Under the pieces are notes generated by a model. It had not been told where the DNA came from, did no database searches, and saw nothing but the letters and a program-made list of their open reading frames with translations. Source: Clostridium sp. AM34-11AC (GTDB lineage: Bacteria > Bacillota > Clostridia > Lachnospirales > Lachnospiraceae). Taken from it: 64,000 nt of DNA. A program made the translations under genes and the position numbers. The stretch lies in NCBI RefSeq assembly GCF_003435375.1, contig NZ_QWGL01000001.1, positions 434,001 to 498,000 on the forward strand, read 5' to 3'. Shown in pieces: positions 59,365-64,000 of this stretch. Position 1 is the first letter of the stretch, and every line of letters starts with the position of its first letter.

Positions 59365-60390
59365 TTACTTGATCATATCATGTTCTTTTAACCAACTCTC
59401 AGCACCCGTATGGAACGGAAAAACATCATTGTTTTCATATGCTGCATCGTAGTTATCATTATTGTATCCCCAACTATCACCATAAGAATACAAGGTTGTC
59501 AGATCCATTCCGAATACAACATCCAGAAATTCTTTTACATCCTCGTCCGGAATATCTTTTCGGCAGATAATACAGCTATAGTTACCAAAAGAAAGAACAT
59601 CTTCATCCACACCCTCATATGTTCCTGCCGGAATTGTTGCTCTGATCCATTCCGGATGTGCATCAAGGATCGTCTTTAAGGTTTCTTCGGTCTGTCCCAA
59701 AATTCGGATTGGTTTTGCGCTGATCATTTCCATAATGTAAGACGATGGATTCGGTCCATGCGCGTTCACAACATCGATCGTTCCGTCTTTGATTGCTTGA
59801 GCCATTTCTCCATATCCCATCGTTGCAACATTTTCCGGAATCTCCACACCCCAAGCCCCATAAGCAGCTGAGTCAAGTGCGTGGGCTGAAGTACCGGAAG
59901 CCGTTGCAAGACGTGCACCTTTCAGATCTGCAATCGTCTGATATGGGGAATCTGCCCAAACAACAATTGTCTTTACTCCTGTGTGCCCAAGCATCACAAC
60001 ACGAATATTATCGTATTTTGCTCCACCTTCATATTCACGCTGATTGGTTGCCGCCATATAACCAGTATCATATGTAACAAATCCAAAGTCCGCTTCATTC
60101 GTCTGTACCATATTAATGACTTCAGATACTCCGTTAGCAGTTAATGCTGTGATATTGATCTTCTCTGATTTATTGTTGATCTCATTAGCCATGGCAGTTC
60201 CAAACGTAAAATACTGCGCTCCAGATGACCCTGTTAGTAATGTATAATTATTCTTTTTTCCTGATGTCTGTTCTATTGTCTGTGATTTTTCGACCTGAGT
60301 GTCCGTTCCTGAAGCTGTAGATGTGTTTCCTCCGCATGCTGTAAGCATTGTCACAGTTGCAAGTACTATAGATGCTAATCTTTTTTTCAT
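59365..60390 (-). CDS. TAXI-family TRAP transporter substrate-binding lipoprotein
   Basis: 341 residues. Signal with lipobox (VTMLTACGG), then the TAXI-type binding fold: TLLTGSSGAQYFTFGTAMAN (phosphate-like loop of the family), NMVQTNEADFGFVTYDTGYM, VWADSPYQTIADLKGARLAT, SGTSAHALDSAAYGAWG and a C-terminal GAESWLKE. TAXI ligands known elsewhere are mostly glutamate and 2-oxoglutarate-like acids. The ATG at 60390 has GGAGGG 4-5 bases upstream; the frame is open to 60468. It is the first gene of its operon, 250 bases after the RraA gene. Confidence 0.93.
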   Translation of the reverse strand: MKKRLASIVLATVTMLTACGGNTSTASGTDTQVEKSQTIEQTSGKKNNYTLLTGSSGAQYFTFGTAMANEINNKSEKINITALTANGVSEVINMVQTNEADFGFVTYDTGYMAATNQREYEGGAKYDNIRVVMLGHTGVKTIVVWADSPYQTIADLKGARLATASGTSAHALDSAAYGAWGVEIPENVATMGYGEMAQAIKDGTIDVVNAHGPNPSSYIMEMISAKPIRILGQTEETLKTILDAHPEWIRATIPAGTYEGVDEDVLSFGNYSCIICRKDIPDEDVKEFLDVVFGMDLTTLYSYGDSWGYNNDNYDAAYENNDVFPFHTGAESWLKEHDMIK

Positions 60391-60566
60391 TTTTCCCTCC
60401 TGCATTCCATATTGCATTTGAATTATCTCCAAGTTTCCGTATCCATATTTCGTCATGACGTTATGCATAAATTGCGTTCTTTTTTTGTCTATTTTTTATG
60501 CACTTTTTATAATTATATTGTACCGATAACCTGTCCCAAAGTAAAATATTGGAAATGCATGTCGAC

Positions 60567-60597
60567 ATAGGTGTTGCCTATAAAATGCCTATAAAAA
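60567..60597. promoter_or_regulatory. Operator-like repeats before the TAXI operon
   Basis: ATAGG-TGTTG-CCTAT is a dyad (60567-60581), and TGCCTATAAAA occurs twice in tandem (60576-60586 and 60587-60597). They lie about 40 bases upstream of a TATAAT-type -10 (near 60515) for the TAXI gene and overlap the T-tail of the RraA terminator. A GntR- or LysR-type regulator could bind; no such gene is adjacent. Confidence 0.4.
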
Positions 60598-60629
60598 AAG
60601 CGGAAGCTCCATATCGAAAGCCACCGCTC
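60592..60629 (-). terminator. Terminator after the RraA-like gene
   Basis: On the minus strand AGCGG pairs with CCGCT, with an inner GCTT/AGC stem, followed by seven T. The bulged stem suggests partial read-through into the TAXI operon. Confidence 0.65.
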
Positions 60630-60640
60630 TATTTCATATC

Positions 60641-61300
60641 TTATTTAACTTTCCTCGCATCAACGATCGACATTCCCTGACGGATCAGTTCTTCCATTTT
60701 TGCTTCTCTCGCATTGATTCTTTCTGCTTCTTTAAGCACTTCATCAATCCGATCAACAGGAATTGCTACTGCTCCCGTGCGATCCATAAGGATCAGATCT
60801 CCCGGAATGATCTGAACTCCTCCGAGCATAACCGGCACATTTACACCAATCGTTTCGATATCACGCGCGCTTTTTACTGGAAATGTTCCCGCACAATACA
60901 CCGGAAAACCAAGCTCTGCAATTTCATCAGCATCCCGAAGACAGCCATTGGTCAATTCACCGGAAACGCCGCGCAACTTCGCTCGGAGTGCGAGAAGCGC
61001 TCCCCCCGTGCAGACATCCTGAATCCCTGCCATATCAATTATAAGCATATCATACGGATTCGTCTCCGTATCAATGATCCCGCCCTGACGTGCCAGATTT
61101 TTCCCATCATACGCCGTGCTGCGACGTGCCTGACGGATCGTAAGCGCAAAACCTGCCGCCTTTTTCTGCTTTGGATCAAGCGCATGAACTCCAGCTATTG
61201 CTCCTCTCCTGATCCCAAGATTGTCCATTGCATCCGAAATATTTCCGGTCGGATACTGCAAGACTTCCTCTACAATTTTCTTTTTTTCTTCTATTTCCAT
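60641..61300 (-). CDS. RraA-family protein (HMG/CHA aldolase-like)
   Basis: 219 residues. The family includes regulators of RNase E and the class II aldolases that split 4-hydroxy-4-methyl-2-oxoglutarate or 4-carboxy-4-hydroxy-2-oxoadipate, as well as oxaloacetate decarboxylases. Residues expected for catalysis are visible: the pyruvate/metal loop with Arg-Asp in TNGCLRDADEI, and MLGGVQIIPGDLILMDRTGA. Clostridia lack classical RNase E targets for RraA, and the genes around are metabolic, so an aldolase or decarboxylase role is favoured. GAAGG precedes the ATG. It is the third gene of the 4hbD-MmgE-RraA group. Confidence 0.87.
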   Translation of the reverse strand: MEIEEKKKIVEEVLQYPTGNISDAMDNLGIRRGAIAGVHALDPKQKKAAGFALTIRQARRSTAYDGKNLARQGGIIDTETNPYDMLIIDMAGIQDVCTGGALLALRAKLRGVSGELTNGCLRDADEIAELGFPVYCAGTFPVKSARDIETIGVNVPVMLGGVQIIPGDLILMDRTGAVAIPVDRIDEVLKEAERINAREAKMEELIRQGMSIVDARKVK

Positions 61301-61331
61301 AATTTTCCTTCTTTCCTCATATCGTCACAAG

Positions 61332-62672
61332 TTAAAGTCTTGCCGTCATCTTTCTGATATCACAATTTGTATCTAATTCCATCAGGCTTTCATAGATGGC
61401 CACAGCATGTTCCCCACCAATTCTTGGGATCATGATCTCATTAAATTTTCCGGTAACATCCTCAAATACCTCATCAAGATCAATCTCATGACCAAGAAGA
61501 TATGTAGAATTGGAATAATGGGTTCCATCCTTAAAGTAGATGGTTGCCTTTCCGCCCCGGGACGGAGTAAATTCATCATTTGCAACAAGTTCCATACGTT
61601 TTAACAGATACTGTACCTGCGGGTTTTTCACATTTTCATCTGTAAATGTTTCAATCGTTACCTGACCAAACACGATCTGAGCTGCTGCGGTAAAAGAAAT
61701 GCTGAATTTTCCTTCAAGCCCTGTCTGCGGGTCCATATTTCCCACCAGACGTATCGCCCGCGGATACGGCTCAAACACGATCTTTTCGATCTCTTCAATC
61801 GCATGCGGATGTTCTGCCAGAATCTTTTTGCAGTTAATGATACCACTGTGAGTCGGTGCGCCGCATGGGTAACGTTTAAAGCGAAGTTCATGGATGCCAT
61901 AAGGACCATAAAGCCGCTCTAATAACTTTTCTATGTCTGCTTTGCGCGTACAAATATTATCAAGAAAATCTGTATCGAAAATATCAGCCCTGCCTGTAAA
62001 TCCTCTGCCTGCAAGAATAGCTGCCATAAGTCCATTCTTTGCCGCCATTCCGGCAGCCATCGGTTTTGCCATCGTTCCAAAATTCAGCTGAATACCGCTG
62101 CATAAGCCTGCACACACTCCAAAAGCATTGCACATTTCTTCCGGGGTCAGTCCAAGAATCGCACCTGCTGCTGCTGCCGCTCCAAATACACCAATCGTAC
62201 CGGTCGCATGCCAACGACCCTGATTATAATGTTCCGGCATGATTGCGGCAGAAATTGCGACCATGATCTGCATGCCCACAATTGCCCCATTGATCAGCGC
62301 TTTTCCATCCGCATTGTTATACTCCGCCGCCGCCAGCGCAGCCGGAAGAACCGGTGAGCAGAGGTGCAGGGAGAGAAAATCATGGATATCATCAAAATCA
62401 ATTGCGTGAGATTCTATTCCATTGATCAATGCCGCCTGAACTGCGGAGGTCGTCCGTCCCTGACCAATGATCACGCAATCTCCACTGATGTTTTCCTCTT
62501 CAGCCATATTCATAAGCAGCTTTGCGCTTTTTTCTGTCACACCGGTCTGCGCCGCTACAAACCAGTCAATGAACGCGATCTTTGCCATTCGAATATCTTT
62601 TTCTGTAAAGCTATCCCAATGATTCTGAACGGAATATTCTGCAATCTGCATGGTAACTGTTTTTTCTGCCAT
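61332..62672 (-). CDS. MmgE/PrpD-family protein
   Basis: 446 residues, cytoplasmic. The family contains 2-methylcitrate dehydratase, cis-aconitate decarboxylase and other enzymes acting on tricarboxylic or hydroxy acids, often without known substrate. The N-terminal all-helical domain carries IEFHAIDFDDIHDFLSLHLCSPV-like sequence (ESHAIDFDDIH… LSLHLCSP), GRWHATGTIGVFGAAAAAG, FGTMAKPMAAGMAAKNG and KRYPCGAPTHSGI. These match well. The PrpBC genes of the methylcitrate cycle are not in the window, so propionate metabolism is not supported. GGAGG precedes the ATG, 11 bases after the upstream dehydrogenase gene. Confidence 0.9.
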   Translation of the reverse strand: MAEKTVTMQIAEYSVQNHWDSFTEKDIRMAKIAFIDWFVAAQTGVTEKSAKLLMNMAEEENISGDCVIIGQGRTTSAVQAALINGIESHAIDFDDIHDFLSLHLCSPVLPAALAAAEYNNADGKALINGAIVGMQIMVAISAAIMPEHYNQGRWHATGTIGVFGAAAAAGAILGLTPEEMCNAFGVCAGLCSGIQLNFGTMAKPMAAGMAAKNGLMAAILAGRGFTGRADIFDTDFLDNICTRKADIEKLLERLYGPYGIHELRFKRYPCGAPTHSGIINCKKILAEHPHAIEEIEKIVFEPYPRAIRLVGNMDPQTGLEGKFSISFTAAAQIVFGQVTIETFTDENVKNPQVQYLLKRMELVANDEFTPSRGGKATIYFKDGTHYSNSTYLLGHEIDLDEVFEDVTGKFNEIMIPRIGGEHAVAIYESLMELDTNCDIRKMTARL

Positions 62673-62683
62673 GGTAACCTCCT

Positions 62684-63802
62684 CTAATACAATTCACGAT
62701 AAATCTTTAAAACACGTTCTGCATCAAGAAATACGAAATTATTCTTCATAAGCCGCTGCTGTCCAGTGATCACTTCCTCTGTCCAGCATTTCAGCATCTC
62801 ATCGTCTGCCCCATAGGATTTCAGCGATTTTCTCTCCAGAATCTGATCGAGAAGCTTGAACATTTCTGTAAATGCCTGCTCCTTTCCACAGGAGAAAATA
62901 TCTGCCAGATAGCCTGCCAGTTCGTCAATCGCGCCGTCTTTTTTGATCTCAAGATAATTATCGATCACTCCTTTAAAGATCGCATAGTTCGCTTCGCCAT
63001 GCGGAACATGGAAGGTTCCTCCAAGCGGATAACTCATTGCATGAACAGCTGCACATCCTGCTGTTCCAAATGCCAGCCCGGCATAATTCGATGCGATCAG
63101 GAAATCACTCAGCAACGGAATTCTTGCTTCTTTTCCCTCTTCGGACATTTTCTGATATCCATTTAAGATCATTTCAATAGCCTTATATCCAAACAATTTC
63201 GTATATGGCGTTGCTTTCGGTGAGAGACTGGACTCTACTGCGTGCACCAGAGCGTCGAGAGAACTGGTTGCAAAGACAGGATACGGCAGGTTTTCAAGAA
63301 ATTCCGGAATCAAAACCGCTTTATCTGCATACATCGCATTATCTGCAAGACCAAATTTTGTATTTCTCTTCAGGAATGCAAGGATTGCAATATTTGTCAC
63401 CTCAGATCCTGTTCCGCATGTTGTCGGAACAAGGATCAGTTCTCTATTTTTTTCAACCGGAAGTTCCCGGTCATATAATTTCTCGATGGGATGAAGATAT
63501 TTTAATGCAAAAATTTTTGAGATGTCAAGGACTGTTCCACCTCCAATCCCAATGACTCTTTTATGCTCGCCCATTTTCTGCATATCCGCGATCATTGCTT
63601 CCACCATCTCGTCATTAGGCTCGCCCTTTCCATACCTTTCCTGATAAAGCACATCACACTTTAAATTCAACGCGCCAAAATATGGCTGATAAATATACTC
63701 GTTTGTGATAACGAGATCTCCCTCTCCGATTGAAAATTCGTTTGCAAACTCTTTCACCTTATCGAAATGATATAATTCCGGTCGTACAACAATCTCCAGC
63801 AT
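62684..63802 (-). CDS. 4hbD: Iron-containing alcohol dehydrogenase, 4-hydroxybutyrate-dehydrogenase-like
   Basis: 372 residues, group III NAD(P)-dependent dehydrogenase. NAD site GIGGGTVLDISK, then PTTCGTGSEVTN; metal ligands Asp and His in SLDALVHAVES, and two His in AVHAMSYPLGG and HVPHGEAN. The N-terminus (HFDKVKEFANEFSIGEGDLV, then ITNEYIYQPY, ERYGKGEPNDEM) agrees closely, as I remember it, with Clostridium kluyveri 4-hydroxybutyrate dehydrogenase, which interconverts succinic semialdehyde and 4-hydroxybutyrate. The ATG at 63802 behind AAGGAG is used; an in-frame ATG five codons upstream is within the site. It begins the three-gene group with MmgE/PrpD and RraA. Confidence 0.8.
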   Translation of the reverse strand: MLEIVVRPELYHFDKVKEFANEFSIGEGDLVITNEYIYQPYFGALNLKCDVLYQERYGKGEPNDEMVEAMIADMQKMGEHKRVIGIGGGTVLDISKIFALKYLHPIEKLYDRELPVEKNRELILVPTTCGTGSEVTNIAILAFLKRNTKFGLADNAMYADKAVLIPEFLENLPYPVFATSSLDALVHAVESSLSPKATPYTKLFGYKAIEMILNGYQKMSEEGKEARIPLLSDFLIASNYAGLAFGTAGCAAVHAMSYPLGGTFHVPHGEANYAIFKGVIDNYLEIKKDGAIDELAGYLADIFSCGKEQAFTEMFKLLDQILERKSLKSYGADDEMLKCWTEEVITGQQRLMKNNFVFLDAERVLKIYRELY

Positions 63803-63858
63803 ATTTTCTCCTTTCACGCGCCTTGATGCGAACGCTTTTGAACTCTATGTATAAAACT

Positions 63859-63895
63859 GGCTGCCGGACAGGAATTCCTGATTCCGCCGGCAGCC
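63859..63895 (-). terminator. Stem-loop upstream of the dehydrogenase gene, probable terminator of an outside gene
   Basis: GGCTGCCGG (63859-63867) pairs with CCGGCAGCC (63887-63895), and TTTT follows on the minus strand. It probably ends a gene that lies beyond the right edge. In 63896-64000 no coding frame is convincing. Confidence 0.6.
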
Positions 63896-64000
63896 TACAA
63901 CAGACCTTTTGTCTTCTCATTCCGTCTCCGCCTGTTTTTCAGAACGAAGTGCCCTGCGGATCTGAGAATATACAAATGATAGGATCTCTATTTCTTATTT

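Noticed and set aside
61332..62672. Methylcitrate (propionate) pathway based on the MmgE/PrpD gene
   Set aside because: No methylcitrate synthase or lyase is present in the window, and the neighbours point to different aldolase chemistry.
63896..64000. Possible C-terminus of a minus-strand gene at the right edge
   Set aside because: Two of the three minus-strand frames hit stops within 15 bases of the edge, and the third gives a short, unrecognisable peptide; only the stem-loop at 63859-63895 hints at a gene outside.

Overview
The window looks like chromosome from a strictly anaerobic, low-to-mid GC Clostridia, most likely a gut Lachnospiraceae. The reasons are strong AAGGAGG ribosome binding sites, Thr/Ala/Glu-rich linkers after lipoprotein cysteines, the gene orders rpsF-ssb-rpsR and gdpP-rplI-dnaB, a MecA adaptor, a small 2[4Fe-4S] ferredoxin, and a bile salt hydrolase. 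No tRNA, rRNA, CRISPR array, prophage or complete insertion sequence was seen. I do not name a species.

Layout. 1-4.2 kb: the end of a threonine-aldolase-like gene, an M20 amidohydrolase and a tandem pair of tyrosine recombinases. 4.2-11 kb: a GH18 hydrolase, a protein kinase fused to a lysine-less P-loop domain beside a free-standing relative of that domain, mecA, a DUF1858 protein, a cluster of palindromes and a ferredoxin. 11-16 kb: MerR-type regulator, dnaB, rplI and gdpP. 16.1-17.0 kb: a gene-poor stretch with convergent RNA-like arms around a bidirectional terminator, a promoter-driven unexplained segment and a frameshifted gene remnant. 17-28 kb: an MBL hydrolase, a DUF819 membrane protein, rpsF-ssb-rpsR, a tripartite tricarboxylate transporter, an NSS transporter with a divergent LysR regulator, aroK and DUF951. 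28-35 kb: aldo/keto reductase, sirtuin, acetyltransferase, DUF2156, and a KDPG aldolase/KDG kinase pair separated by an alternating 42-bp repeat. 35-42.5 kb: M28 peptidase, SseB-like protein, L,D-transpeptidase, M20 peptidase and nitroreductase. 42.4-47.7 kb: an amino-acid ABC transporter with a truncated antiporter remnant, then bile salt hydrolase and an M19 dipeptidase. 48-56 kb: a peptide/amino-acid cluster (enolase-superfamily enzyme, M28, YfcC-type carrier, Crp/Fnr regulator, M20) plus a nitroreductase and a lipoprotein. 56.3-63.8 kb: a seven-gene organic-acid module (HpaI-type aldolase, CMD protein, TRAP permease and TAXI binding protein, RraA-like protein, MmgE/PrpD protein, 4-hydroxybutyrate-dehydrogenase-like enzyme).

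How the genes work together. The window is rich in amide-bond hydrolases (two M28, three M20, M19, bile salt hydrolase) and in carriers for organic acids, amino acids and peptides, which suits an amino-acid and acid fermenter. The most interesting system is the 56.3-63.8 kb module. A TAXI-TRAP importer sits with an HpaI-type aldolase, whose family yields pyruvate plus an aldehyde such as succinic semialdehyde, and with a dehydrogenase resembling the enzyme that reduces succinic semialdehyde to 4-hydroxybutyrate.

Other notable signals are a pair of about 94-bp palindromic elements in inverted orientation around the ABC substrate-binding-protein gene and two divergent promoters (one copy lies in the bile salt hydrolase leader), the kinase/P-loop pair, the convergent RNA arms at 16.3-16.5 kb, and several families of intergenic hairpins. 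Motif and domain calls come from reading the sequence and from knowledge of the families; no database search was run.
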